A stretch of 64,000 nt of DNA from JASGIT01 sp047601665 (lineage in GTDB: Bacteria > Pseudomonadota > Gammaproteobacteria > Burkholderiales > Burkholderiaceae_C): the NCBI GenBank assembly GCA_047601665.1, contig JASGIT010000001.1, positions 3,534,001-3,598,000 on the forward strand, in the 5' to 3' direction. Positions 1 to 7,714 of this stretch are shown here, one piece after another. How positions within the stretch are numbered: the first letter of the stretch is position 1; each line of letters begins with the position of its first letter. The notes beneath the pieces were generated by a model, which saw only the letters and a list, made by a program, of their open reading frames with translations, ran no database searches and had not been told where the DNA came from. The position numbers and the translations under genes are program-made.

Positions 1-1501
1 CGATGTGGCCGCTGTGGTGGTGGCCGCAGCTGTTGATGCAGCCGCTCATGTGCAGGTCGATGGGGCCGAGGTCGAACAGCTCGTCCAGGTCCTGGTAGCG
101 CTCGGTCAGCGCCGCGGCGATGGGCAGCGAGCGCGCGTTGGCCAGCGAGCAGAAGTCGCCGCCGGGGCAGGCGATCATGTCGGACAGCAGGCCGATGTTG
201 GGCTGCGCCAAGCCCAGGGCGCGCGCGGCTTCGTAGAGCGCGGGCAGGTCGGACTCGAACACCCAGGGCAGCATCAGGTTCTGCTCGTGCGTCAGGCGCG
301 CCTCGCCCGCGCTGAACTGCTCGGCCAGCTGGGCCAGGGCTTCGAGCGTGGCGGCGTCGGCGTCGCCCGGGGCGAAGCCCACGCGCTTGAACGACAGCGT
401 CACGGTCTTCAGGCCCGGCTGCTGATGTCCGCGCACGTTCTGCGCCAGCCAGCGCTGGTACAGCTGGCCCTGCGGATCGACCTTGGAGGGCAGGTTGGCG
501 GGCTGGAGCGCGGGCACCACGAAGTTGGCGGACACGCGGTCCAGCTCGGCCTGGGTGATGGTGTGGGGCGCGCCGTCCTGCTCGACGATGGCCTTGTACT
601 CGGCCTCCACCGCGTCGATGAAGCCCTGGCCTTCGCTCTTGACCAGGATCTTGATGCGCGCCTTCCACTTGTTGTCGCGGCGGCCATAGCTGTTGTAGGT
701 GCGGATGATGGCTTCGAGGTAGTTCAGCAGTTGGTTCCAGGGCAGGAACTCGCGCACCGTGCTGCCGATGACGGGCGTGCGGCCCATGCCGCCGCCCACC
801 TTGACGGTGAAGCCCACTTCGCCCGCCGCGTTCTTCTGCGCCTGCAGGCCGATGTCGTACCAGCCGATGGCGGCGCGGTCTTCCTCGGCGCCGTTGAAGG
901 CGATCTTGAACTTGCGCGGCAGGAAGGTGAACTCGGGGTGCAGCGAGCTCCACTGGCGCGTGATCTCGGCGAACGGGCGCGTGTCGACGATGCTGTCCTC
1001 GGCGATGCCTTCCCAGGCGTCGCAGGTGATGTTGCGGATGTCGTTGCCGCTGGTCTGGATGCCATGCATGTGCACGCTGGCCAGCAGGTCCATCACGTCG
1101 GCGGCCTGGGTGATCGGAATCCAGTTGAACTGCACGTTGGTGCGCGTGGTGAAGTGGCCGTAGCCGTAGCGCAGCGGCGGCGCGGCCAGCGTCAGGCCGG
1201 GCTGGGCGGCCTGCAGTTCATCCTGCGTGGCCTGGGCCTGCGCGAGCAGTTCGGGCGTGGGCTTGTCGTAGTCGCGGGCGATGCGCGCCAACATGCGCAG
1301 CTGCGTGCTGCTGATCTCGCCATAGGGCACGGCGATGCGCGCCATGGGCGCGTAGCGCTGGATGTACCAGCCGTTCTGCAGGCGCAGCGGCAGCAGTTGC
1401 TCGTCGGTCAGTTCGCCGCGCTGCCAGCGTTCCAGCTGGTCGCGGAACTGCTGGGCACGCAGCTTGACGAATTGTTGGTCGAATTCTGTGTATTGGTACA
1501 T
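1..1501 (-). CDS. cysI: Ferredoxin-type sulfite/nitrite reductase, siroheme subunit (CysI-like), 3' end cut by the window
   Basis: Catalyses the six-electron reduction of sulfite to sulfide in cysteine biosynthesis; an assimilatory nitrite reductase of the same family is the alternative. The 500 visible codons have no stop before the window edge, so the C-terminus is missing. The first half carries the siroheme/anion-site patches TTRTNVQFNWIP and HGIQTSGN. The 4Fe-4S/siroheme cysteines are present as CPGGDFC (C445, C451) and CINSC (C488, C492). The start is the ATG at 1501 (MYQYTEFDQQFVKLR), the usual N-terminus of betaproteobacterial members. The gene starts 13 bases after the stop of a TauE/SafE exporter on the same strand, so the two are probably cotranscribed. 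The sulfate importer nearby (7.7-11.6 kb) favours sulfite over nitrite as substrate. Confidence 0.93.
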   Translation of the reverse strand, partial: MYQYTEFDQQFVKLRAQQFRDQLERWQRGELTDEQLLPLRLQNGWYIQRYAPMARIAVPYGEISSTQLRMLARIARDYDKPTPELLAQAQATQDELQAAQPGLTLAAPPLRYGYGHFTTRTNVQFNWIPITQAADVMDLLASVHMHGIQTSGNDIRNITCDAWEGIAEDSIVDTRPFAEITRQWSSLHPEFTFLPRKFKIAFNGAEEDRAAIGWYDIGLQAQKNAAGEVGFTVKVGGGMGRTPVIGSTVREFLPWNQLLNYLEAIIRTYNSYGRRDNKWKARIKILVKSEGQGFIDAVEAEYKAIVEQDGAPHTITQAELDRVSANFVVPALQPANLPSKVDPQGQLYQRWLAQNVRGHQQPGLKTVTLSFKRVGFAPGDADAATLEALAQLAEQFSAGEARLTHEQNLMLPWVFESDLPALYEAARALGLAQPNIGLLSDMIACPGGDFCSLANARSLPIAAALTERYQDLDELFDLGPIDLHMSGCINSCGHHHSGHI

Positions 1502-1514
1502 GTGGGGAAGAGAC

Positions 1515-2315
1515 TCAGAGCAAAACCAGTTTGGTGCCCGCCCAGGCGAGCAGTACGGAGAGCGCGGAGCGGATCAGCCGCTCCGGCGTGCGCGTGACAA
1601 GGCGCGAACCGATCCAGATGCCGGGCAGCGAGCCCGCGAGCAGCTGGGCCAGCAGCGGCCAGTCGACGGAACCGAGGGAGGCGTGGCCCAGCCCGGCCAC
1701 CAGCGTGAGGGGCACGGCGTAGGCGATGTCCGCCGCGATGATGCGCGGCAGCGGCAGCAGCGGGAACACCAGCAGCAGCACCGACACGCCGATCGCGCCC
1801 GCGCCCACCGAGGTGAAGGTGACCATGGTGCCGATCACCGCGCCCAGCAGCACGGGCAGGCTCCAGTGGCGGGCCTGGAAGGCCTTGTCGGCGTCCGCGC
1901 CCGTGGGTTCGGCGCGGCGCGAGGCATTCTTGGAGAACACCAGCACCTTGTACGCCGTGGCCGCCGCCGTCAGCAGCAGGGCCACGCCTAGCGTGGTGGT
2001 CATGAGGTGCTGCACGCGGGCGCTGTCCGGCCCCAGGCGCTGCAGCACCCACAGCGCGATCAGCGCGGCGGGGATGCTGCCCGCGCACAACTGCGCCACC
2101 ACGCGCCACGGCACCAGCCGCTGGCGCGCCAGGCTCACCGTGCCGCCCAGCTTGGTGAAGGCCGCGAACAGCAGATCGGTGCCCACGGCCAGGTACGGCT
2201 TGATGCCGAAGAAGAAAATCAGCACCGGCGTCATCAGCGAGCCGCCGCCCACGCCGGTCAAACCGACGATCAGCCCTACGCCAAAGCCCGCGAAAACGAA
2301 CGCAAATTCCTGCAT
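1515..2315 (-). CDS. TauE/SafE family anion exporter (266 aa)
   Basis: Integral inner-membrane protein of the TauE/SafE family, whose members move sulfite, sulfoacetate or related organosulfur anions. The N-terminal hallmark GLTGVGGGSLMTPVL (residues 16-30) is followed by about eight hydrophobic segments, and a second family repeat lies near the middle (VTFTSVGAGAIGVSVLLL). Length is normal for the family. It is the first gene of a two-gene run with the sulfite reductase, which suggests it handles sulfite, either exporting excess or balancing the pool. The upstream region (2316-2478) is shared with a divergent gene and holds an AT-rich motif resembling those ahead of the sulfate importer. The exact substrate cannot be read from sequence. 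Confidence 0.88.
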   Translation of the reverse strand: MQEFAFVFAGFGVGLIVGLTGVGGGSLMTPVLIFFFGIKPYLAVGTDLLFAAFTKLGGTVSLARQRLVPWRVVAQLCAGSIPAALIALWVLQRLGPDSARVQHLMTTTLGVALLLTAAATAYKVLVFSKNASRRAEPTGADADKAFQARHWSLPVLLGAVIGTMVTFTSVGAGAIGVSVLLLVFPLLPLPRIIAADIAYAVPLTLVAGLGHASLGSVDWPLLAQLLAGSLPGIWIGSRLVTRTPERLIRSALSVLLAWAGTKLVLL

Positions 2316-2340
2316 GGCCGCGACTGTAGGCGAGGGTGCA

Positions 2341-2376
2341 TATAAAACAAACGATTCTTTTGTGCTTCTCTTATGC
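2341..2376 (-). promoter_or_regulatory. Candidate sulfur-regulon operator upstream of tauE-cysI
   Basis: An AT-rich island in otherwise GC-rich DNA. Read toward the tauE start it contains ACAAAAGAATCGTTTG followed by TTTTA. This lines up with ACAAAAATATATTGGTTTG...TTTTA upstream of sbp (7631-7666) and with a related stretch upstream of the hydrolase (6981-7015). A CysB-type LysR regulator is the natural candidate, by inference from the genes controlled. Confidence 0.45.
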
Positions 2377-2478
2377 TGAATGGATCATAAGCAACGATCT
2401 GCAAACATGCTTTGCGCGGCGTTCACAGCGCGGCCAAAGACACCGCCCATCATTCCCACATCGCCAGGAGGTGCCGCC

Positions 2479-3207
2479 ATGAACAACCGAGCCTTGATTC
2501 TTTCCATCGCCGCCGCGTGCGGCGCCGCCGCCAGCGCGCCGGCCCTGGCGGCGGAATACGGCCGCGTGCTGACCCGCACCGCCGTCTACGAGCGCGTGGC
2601 CGTGCCCGAGCAGGAATGCAGCAGCCAGCCCATGGCCGTGCAGCAGGCTCCCACGGGCGGCGGCGCGGCGCTGGGCGCGGTGGCGGGCGGCGTGCTGGGC
2701 AACACCATCGGCCACGGGGCCGGGCGCGCGGCGGCCACGGCCATCGGCGCCGTCACGGGCGCGGTGGTGGGCAACAACGTGGAGGCCGCCACCACCCCAC
2801 CCGTGGTGGTCAACGGCCAGCAGTGCCAGACCGTCACGCGCTACGACAACCGCCTGGTCGGCTACGACGTGGTCTACGAATACAACGGCCAGCGCTACAC
2901 CACGCGCGTGCCGCGCGACCCCGGCAGCCGCATCGCGGTGAACGTGGGCGTCTCGGCGGTGGATGAAATGCCGCCGCCCGGCGCCATGCCGCCCCCGCCG
3001 CCGGATGGCGGCCCGGTCACCTACGGCGGTACCGCCACGGTGGAAGGGGCCTACGCGCCGGCGCCCGTCTATGCGCCCGCGCCGGTCTATGCGGCCCCGG
3101 CGTACCCGGCTTATTACGCGGCCCCGGCCTATGTGGCCCCGGTGTCCGTGGGCATCGGCCTGGGCTTTTGGGGTGGCGGCGGCTGGGGCCACCGGCACTG
3201 GCGTTGA
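2479..3207 (+). CDS. Exported glycine-zipper 2TM domain protein (242 aa)
   Basis: Probable envelope protein with a Sec signal peptide (MNNRALILSIAAACGAAASAPALA, cleavage near residue 24). Residues about 60-100 form a glycine-zipper 2TM region (GGGAALGAVAGGVLGN, then AIGAVTGAVVGNNV), as in 17-kDa surface-antigen and YmgG-type proteins that sit in or on the outer membrane. Two cysteines flank the zipper. The C-terminus is low complexity, with repeated YAPAPVYA-type units and a Gly/Trp/His tail. The start was set at 2479 because AGGAGG lies 8 bases upstream and the signal peptide begins there; the reading frame is open further upstream but looks non-coding. Function is unknown; a role in envelope stability is inference from the family. 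Confidence 0.8.
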   Translation: MNNRALILSIAAACGAAASAPALAAEYGRVLTRTAVYERVAVPEQECSSQPMAVQQAPTGGGAALGAVAGGVLGNTIGHGAGRAAATAIGAVTGAVVGNNVEAATTPPVVVNGQQCQTVTRYDNRLVGYDVVYEYNGQRYTTRVPRDPGSRIAVNVGVSAVDEMPPPGAMPPPPPDGGPVTYGGTATVEGAYAPAPVYAPAPVYAAPAYPAYYAAPAYVAPVSVGIGLGFWGGGGWGHRHWR

Positions 3208-3254
3208 TGGCTGATTCGAACCTGGTTTGAGCGAGCGCAGGGAGGGGCGGCGGC

Positions 3255-3626
3255 ATGGCGAGCGCCACGGTATTCACGCAGGTGCGGTTCTGGGCGCTGG
3301 TGGTGTTCTCGGTGGTGCTGCCCTGCGCGGTGTACGTGGCGCTGCTCTACCGGCGCTCCATCTCGCGCGCGGCGGTGCTGTTCTTCGGGCTGGTGCTGGT
3401 GTTCATCGCGGGGGTGGACGTGTACCTGCTGCAGGGCCTGGCCACGGCGGCGAAGGAAACGCCCTCGCTCGCCGACAACGTGGTCTTCGTCTCGGAGCTT
3501 TCCACGGCGCTGTACCTGCTGCCCGCGCTGATCGGCGGCATCGGCGTCAACATCGTGTCGCACGTGCTGATCCGGCACCTGTTCGACGCGGAAAAGAAGT
3601 TCGAGAGTTCACGCCCCCAGCGCTGA
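3255..3626 (+). CDS. Small hypothetical membrane protein (123 aa)
   Basis: I do not recognise the family. Three hydrophobic stretches are visible: about residues 9-30 (FWALVVFSVVLPCAVYVALLY), 38-60 (AVLFFGLVLVFIAGVDVYLLQG) and 83-108 (ALYLLPALIGGIGVNIVSHVLI). Charged loops lie between them, and the tail ends DAEKKFESSRPQR. The gene follows the glycine-zipper protein by 47 bases and an AGGGAGGGG ribosome-binding site precedes the ATG. Its last 18 bases overlap the end of cobC on the other strand, a tail-to-tail overlap. It is probably an inner-membrane protein with no inferable function. Confidence 0.65.
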   Translation: MASATVFTQVRFWALVVFSVVLPCAVYVALLYRRSISRAAVLFFGLVLVFIAGVDVYLLQGLATAAKETPSLADNVVFVSELSTALYLLPALIGGIGVNIVSHVLIRHLFDAEKKFESSRPQR

Positions 3627-4559
3627 CCGCAGCGCCTGCTGCGACGCGGGCGGCAGCACCCCCAGCCGCACGTGGCCCGGCAGGCCGAAGGAGGCGCAGT
3701 CGCGCAGCTTGATGCCCCGGGCGCGCAGCGCGGCGAGCGGCACCTCCACACGCAGCCGGGCCGTGAAGAAATTGGCCAGGCTGCCGGGCAGCACGGCCCA
3801 GCCCAGTTCCTCGCACAGCGCGATTTGCGCGGCCTTCCAGGCGCGCAGCGTGGCGCGCGATTCGGCCAGCCAGGCTTGGGTGGCGGGCCGCGTCCAGCTG
3901 TCGAGCAGGGCCACACCGTCGGCCCCCAGCGGCCAGGACGGGGCCAGCGCGTGCAGGTCGGCCAGCGTGGCGGGTGTGGCCTGGGCCGGGGCGATGGCGT
4001 AGGCGGCGCGTACGCCGGTCAGGCCCAGGGCCTTGTTGGGCGACCAGAGCTGCCAGGCGTCGGCGGGCAGCGGCGCGGGTTCGCCCTCCAGCCGCAGCGG
4101 GGCATAGGCGCAATCGACGACGCGGATGCCCCGCGCGCCCTGGCGCAGACTGGCATCCGCCGCGCCTAGCGGGCTCGACGGCTCGCAGGCCCAGTGCAGC
4201 GCGGGCTCGTCTGCACAGGGCGGCTCCAGACCCCATGCCCGTGCCGCCCGCGCATAGTCGCCGTAGCCATGCCGGGGCAGGGCCACGTGGCGCAGGCCGC
4301 TGCGCGCGGCGTGGGCGGTGATGCGCTGGATGAACTCGCTGCCGCTGGCGGCCACCACCACGCGCTGTACGTCCACCCCGTGCCATGCGCCCAGCCGCGC
4401 GCGCAGCGCGGTGTAGGCCGGGTCGGGATAGAAGGGCCATTCGGCCTGCCGCAGCGCGGCCAGCGCGGTGGGGCAGGGGCCGCAGGCATTGGCGTTGGTG
4501 GAGAAGTCGTGCGGCGGCACGCCAAGCGCATCGGGGCCGCCGTGGGTGGTTTCAAGCAT
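3609..4559 (-). CDS. cobC: Threonine-phosphate decarboxylase / PLP aminotransferase-fold cobalamin enzyme (316 aa)
   Basis: Makes (R)-1-aminopropan-2-yl phosphate from L-threonine phosphate, the linker later joined to the corrin ring by CobD/CbiB. It has the class I/II aminotransferase fold: an N-terminal HGGPDALG...DFSTNANACGP opening typical of CobC/CobD-type decarboxylases, VVAASGSEFIQRI in the cofactor site, VVDCAYAPLR (the Asp for the pyridine nitrogen) and SPNKALGLTGVRAAY, whose lysine should be the PLP Schiff-base residue. Length is slightly short but complete. The ATG overlaps the 3' end of the synthase gene by 8 bases, so translation is probably coupled. In Salmonella nomenclature this enzyme is CobD; the pseudomonad name CobC is used here. 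Confidence 0.88.
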   Translation of the reverse strand: MLETTHGGPDALGVPPHDFSTNANACGPCPTALAALRQAEWPFYPDPAYTALRARLGAWHGVDVQRVVVAASGSEFIQRITAHAARSGLRHVALPRHGYGDYARAARAWGLEPPCADEPALHWACEPSSPLGAADASLRQGARGIRVVDCAYAPLRLEGEPAPLPADAWQLWSPNKALGLTGVRAAYAIAPAQATPATLADLHALAPSWPLGADGVALLDSWTRPATQAWLAESRATLRAWKAAQIALCEELGWAVLPGSLANFFTARLRVEVPLAALRARGIKLRDCASFGLPGHVRLGVLPPASQQALRSALGA

Positions 4560-5508
4560 GGTTTGCTATTGTAAGAATAGCTGCCAGCGCAAGTGGAATA
4601 AGGGCCAGAACGGCTTTTGATGCCAAACGGATGGCCCGTGGCGTATCCGCCGCCTCCACGTCCCGCCCCGGCGCGTTTAGCACATAGACGCCCGGCTTGG
4701 AAAGCCGTACCCCCAGCGCCAGGGCCATGGCGGCCATGGGCCAGCCGCTGTTGGGCGACGGCGTGGCGCGCGCTTGCCGCGCCAGCGCGCGCGGCGGCAC
4801 ACCCGACACCAGGGCCAGCAGGGCGGCCGTGAGGCGCGCGGGCAGCCATGACAGCACGTCGTCCGCCCGCGCCGCCCACTTGCCCGCCCACTGCCAGTAG
4901 CGCCCGCCGCGCATGTCCGGGTAGCCCCACATGGCGTCGGCGGTGTTGGCCAAGCGGTACAGCGCCGCGCCGGGCAGCCCCAGCAGCGCGAACCAGAACA
5001 GCGGCGCGACCACCGAATCGCACAGGTTCTCGGCCAGCGACTCGATGGCCGACTCGCGCACCTGCACGGCGCCGAGCGGCTCCACGTCGCGGCTCACCAG
5101 CCAGGCCAGCCGCGCGCGCCCGGCGGCCAGCGACTGGCTTAAAGCGGCCTCCACCGCCGCGACCTCGTCACGCAACATGCGCCAGGCGAACAGCGGCTTG
5201 AGTAGCAGCGCCAGCACGGCCGCCGCCACCGGCCACGGCAGGGCCAGCGCGGCGCGCTGCAGCAGCGCGGAAACTATCAAAACAATAGCTGCCAGCGCAC
5301 ACCACGCAAGCGCTGCAAGCCAAAAACGCTTGAAATCCCGCCCCGTGGGCGCCGGGGGCGCGATGCGCGCGCCGCACCAGCCCAGCGCGCGGCCCATCCA
5401 CACCACGGGGTGCCAGCGCGCGGGCGGTTCGCCGCAGCGCCAGTCGATGAGCAGCGCCAGGGGCAAGGCAACGGTAAGAGACACAACGGTAAGAGACAAT
5501 TCGGGCAT
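4552..5508 (-). CDS. cobD: Adenosylcobinamide-phosphate synthase (318 aa)
   Basis: Membrane enzyme (CobD/CbiB) that attaches aminopropanol phosphate to adenosylcobyric acid. Family marks are LLIDWRCGEPPARWHPVVWMG near the N-terminus, SRDVEPLGAVQVRESAIESLAENLCDSVVAPLFW (residues about 131-165) and the ANTADAMWGYPD motif. There are four or five hydrophobic segments. The chosen ATG at 5508 overlaps the divergent rlmD ATG inside the four bases CATG; the frame is open further upstream but that would read through rlmD. Two copies of the local AGCTGCCAGCGC repeat lie inside this gene: one encodes ALAAIVLIVS in a membrane stretch, the other the very C-terminus (AAILTIANHA). The gene overlaps cobC downstream. 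Confidence 0.9.
   Translation of the reverse strand: MPELSLTVVSLTVALPLALLIDWRCGEPPARWHPVVWMGRALGWCGARIAPPAPTGRDFKRFWLAALAWCALAAIVLIVSALLQRAALALPWPVAAAVLALLLKPLFAWRMLRDEVAAVEAALSQSLAAGRARLAWLVSRDVEPLGAVQVRESAIESLAENLCDSVVAPLFWFALLGLPGAALYRLANTADAMWGYPDMRGGRYWQWAGKWAARADDVLSWLPARLTAALLALVSGVPPRALARQARATPSPNSGWPMAAMALALGVRLSKPGVYVLNAPGRDVEAADTPRAIRLASKAVLALIPLALAAILTIANHA
4577..4620. repeat. AGCTGCCAGCGC repeat, copy 1 (inside cobD 3' end)
   Basis: Carries ATAGCTGCCAGCGC followed after a short spacer by the partner half GGCCAGAACGGCTTTTGA. It is translated in frame as the C-terminal residues of CobD. Confidence 0.7.
5274..5335. repeat. AGCTGCCAGCGC repeat, copy 2 (inside cobD)
   Basis: A full-length copy: TATCAAAACAATAGCTGCC, the core AGCGC, then the inverted half CAAGCGCTGCAAGCC and AAAACGCTTGAAAT. 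It is translated within a hydrophobic segment of CobD without breaking the frame. Confidence 0.75.
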
Positions 5509-5509
5509 G
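5506..5509. promoter_or_regulatory. Overlapping divergent start codons of cobD and rlmD (CATG)
   Basis: The four bases CATG serve both strands: ATG at 5507-5509 opens rlmD and ATG at 5508-5506 opens cobD. There is no untranslated space between the genes, so each promoter and ribosome-binding site must lie inside the other's coding sequence, or the mRNAs are leaderless. Confidence 0.6.
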
Positions 5510-6955
5510 AGCGATTCGACAGAGAATAACGAAACCCCCGATACCGCATCCCCCTTGCCCAACGGCTGGCTGGATGTGACTTCCATGGACATGGACGCCC
5601 AGGGCGTGGCCCGCAAGCCCGACGGCAAGGTGGTCTTCATCGACGGCGCGCTGCCCACCGAATGGGTCAGCGCCAACACCCACCGCAAGAAGAACAACTG
5701 GGAGCAGGCCAGCTTGGTGGCCATCCACCGCGAATCCAGCCAGCGCGTGCGCCCCGGCTGCCCGCACTTCGGCCTGCACGCGGGCGCCTGCGGCGGCTGC
5801 AAGATGCAGCACCTGCACGTGGGCGCCCAGGTGGCCGTGAAGCAGCGCGTGCTGGAGGACAACCTCTGGCACCTGGGCAAAGTCAAGGCCGAGACCATCC
5901 TGCGCCCCATCGAAGGCCCGGCCTGGGGCTACCGCTACCGCGCGCGCCTGTCGGTGCGCTACGTGCCCAAGAAGGACAAGGTGCTGGTCGGCTTTCACGA
6001 GCGCAAGAGCCGCTACATCGCCGACATGGAGACCTGCAAGATCCTGCCGCCGCACGTGGACGCCCTGCTCATGCCGCTGCGCGCCCTCATCGGCCGCATG
6101 GCCGCGCGCGACACCTGCCCGCAGATCGAGCTGGCCTGCGGCGACACGGTGACCGCGCTGGTGCTGCGCCACCTCGAACCCCTGGCCGACGGCGACCTCG
6201 CCCACCTGCGCGCCTTCGCCGCCGAGCACGGCGTGCAATGGTGGCTGCAGCCCAAGGGGCCGGACACGGTGCACCTGCTCGACCAGGGCGGCGAACCGTT
6301 GAGCTACGGCCTGCCGGACTTCGGCATCACCATGCCCTTCAAGCCCACCGACTTCACCCAGGTCAACCCGCACATCAACCGCGTGCTGGTCACGCGCGCG
6401 CTGCGGCTGCTCGATGCGCAAAAGCACGAGCGCGTGATCGACTGGTTCTGCGGCCTGGGCAACTTCACCCTGCCCATCGCCACCCAGGCGCGCGAGGTGC
6501 TCGGCATCGAGGGCAGCGAGGCGCTGGTGGCCCGCTCGCGCGAGAATTATGAGAAAAACCAGGCTCCGGCCCAGAAGGGACAAGCGCTGGCAGCTACTAC
6601 TTTCGTAGCGCGCAACCTGTTCGAGATGACGCCCGACATGCTCGTGGCCGACGGCCAGGCCGACAAATGGCTGGTGGACCCGCCGCGCGAAGGGGCGTTT
6701 GCCCTGTCCAAGGCGCTGGCGGACATCCACCAGGCCCGTATCGGCGCGGAAGACGCGCCGCCGCTGCCCGCCAACGCCCAAGGCTGGCAGCCGCCGAAGC
6801 GCATCGTCTACGTGAGCTGCAACCCCGCCACCCTGGCGCGCGACGCGGGCCTGCTGGTGCACCAGGCGGGCTACCGCTGCGTGGCGGCGGGGGTGGTCAA
6901 CATGTTCCCGCACACCGCGCACGTCGAGAGCATGGCGGTGTTCGAACGGGCTTAG
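5507..6955 (+). CDS. rlmD: 23S rRNA (uracil-1939-C5)-methyltransferase (482 aa)
   Basis: S-adenosylmethionine-dependent RNA methyltransferase of the RumA/TrmA group, acting on U1939 of 23S rRNA. The Fe-S cluster cysteines are seen in CPHFGLHAGACGGCKMQH (about residues 85-102). The SAM site is DWFCGLGNFTLPIA, the motif IV equivalent is DPPREGA, and the catalytic cysteine lies in YVSCNPATLARD. An extra stretch, QAPAQKGQALAATTFVARN, interrupts the usual spacing between the SAM site and motif IV; it is encoded by a copy of the local repeat. The ATG at 5507 is back to back with the cobD start and no longer in-frame start is credible. Confidence 0.92.
   Translation: MSDSTENNETPDTASPLPNGWLDVTSMDMDAQGVARKPDGKVVFIDGALPTEWVSANTHRKKNNWEQASLVAIHRESSQRVRPGCPHFGLHAGACGGCKMQHLHVGAQVAVKQRVLEDNLWHLGKVKAETILRPIEGPAWGYRYRARLSVRYVPKKDKVLVGFHERKSRYIADMETCKILPPHVDALLMPLRALIGRMAARDTCPQIELACGDTVTALVLRHLEPLADGDLAHLRAFAAEHGVQWWLQPKGPDTVHLLDQGGEPLSYGLPDFGITMPFKPTDFTQVNPHINRVLVTRALRLLDAQKHERVIDWFCGLGNFTLPIATQAREVLGIEGSEALVARSRENYEKNQAPAQKGQALAATTFVARNLFEMTPDMLVADGQADKWLVDPPREGAFALSKALADIHQARIGAEDAPPLPANAQGWQPPKRIVYVSCNPATLARDAGLLVHQAGYRCVAAGVVNMFPHTAHVESMAVFERA
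6550..6609. repeat. AGCTGCCAGCGC repeat, copy 3 (inside rlmD)
   Basis: Inverse orientation: CCAGGCTCCGGCCCAGAAGG, then CAAGCGCTGGCAGCTACTA and CTTTCGTAGC. It is translated in frame as a short insertion in RlmD. Confidence 0.75.
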
Positions 6956-6980
6956 GCTGTGTTTTTAGATTTGATGGTTG

Positions 6981-7015
6981 TTAACTAACAAACAGATATT
7001 CCTTTGGTTTCTAAG
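6981..7015 (+). promoter_or_regulatory. Candidate sulfur-regulon operator upstream of the hydrolase gene
   Basis: An AT-rich stretch starting TTAACTAACAAACAGATATT and ending TTTGGTTTCTAAG, nearly superimposable on 7631-7666 upstream of sbp (shared TTAA-TAACAAA-A-ATATT...GGTTT). A palindrome TTGTTA-AC-TAACAA covers 6978-6991. Confidence 0.45.
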
Positions 7016-7052
7016 ATCGTGCTCCCAGAATGCCTGCAAAGGAATGAAGAGC

Positions 7053-7616
7053 ATGACCGCTACCCCCATCACCACCGTCATCGTCCCCGGCTGGCGCGAC
7101 TCCGGCCCCGGCCACTGGCAGAGCCTGTGGGCCGAGCAACTGCCCGGCGCGGTGCGGGTGGTGCAGGACGACTGGATCACCCCCACGCGCGCCGCCTGGG
7201 TGGCCGCGCTGGAGCGCACGGTGCTCGCCGCGCCGCACCCGGTGGTGATCGCGGCGCACAGCCTGGGCTGCATCGCCACCACGCACATGGGGCCCGAAGC
7301 CGCGGCGCGGGTGCGGGGCGCGCTGCTGGTGGCCCCCGCGGACCCGGAGCGCCGGGGCGTGCTGAGCGACTTCGCCCCCGTGCCCTACCACGCGCTGCCG
7401 TACCGCAGCATCCTGGTGGCCAGCAGCAACGACCCGTTCTGCCCCATCCGGCTGGCCGGGGCCTATGCGCGCGCCTGGGGCAGCGAGTTCGTGCGGATGC
7501 AGAACGCGGGGCACATCAACATCGCCTCGGGGCATGGCGACTGGCCGCTGGGGCTGGCGCTGCTGGAGTCGCTGGCGCGGAACCTTGTCTGGGGCGCGGA
7601 GCGTGAAGCCGCCTAA
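7053..7616 (+). CDS. RBBP9/YdeN-type alpha/beta hydrolase (187 aa)
   Basis: Small cytoplasmic serine hydrolase of the RBBP9 (DUF1234/YdeN) family; the natural substrate is not known. Family marks are VIVPGWRDSGPGHWQSLW at the N-terminus, the nucleophile elbow AHSLGC, an acidic residue in SSNDPFCP and the histidine in NAGHINIASG, together a complete Ser-Asp-His triad. Full length for the family. The start was placed at 7053 because AAGGA lies 9 bases upstream; ATG 7044 would overlap that site, and a TTG further up (6978) has no ribosome-binding site. It sits directly before the sulfate-transport operon and shares an AT-rich upstream motif with it, so sulfur-dependent expression is plausible. 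Confidence 0.85.
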   Translation: MTATPITTVIVPGWRDSGPGHWQSLWAEQLPGAVRVVQDDWITPTRAAWVAALERTVLAAPHPVVIAAHSLGCIATTHMGPEAAARVRGALLVAPADPERRGVLSDFAPVPYHALPYRSILVASSNDPFCPIRLAGAYARAWGSEFVRMQNAGHINIASGHGDWPLGLALLESLARNLVWGAEREAA

Positions 7617-7630
7617 ATGCCTAATTTGCA

Positions 7631-7666
7631 TTAATTAACAAAAATATATTGGTTTGAGTTTTAAGG
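7631..7666 (+). promoter_or_regulatory. Candidate sulfur-regulon operator upstream of sbp
   Basis: An AT-rich island (TTAATTAACAAAAATATATT, then GGTTTGAGTTTTAAGG) in the 98-base gap before sbp. It matches the motif upstream of the hydrolase and, read on the minus strand, of tauE-cysI. CysB-like control is inferred. Confidence 0.5.
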
Positions 7667-7714
7667 GCTGGCCCGCACAATCGCCGGTTCTTTGGACTCC
7701 ACCTCCCGACATCC

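Noticed and set aside
5..1597. Plus-strand open frame of 530 codons opposite the sulfite reductase
   Set aside because: Antisense shadow. The real gene is on the minus strand, with siroheme and Fe-S motifs, and lacks a stop only because the window cuts it.
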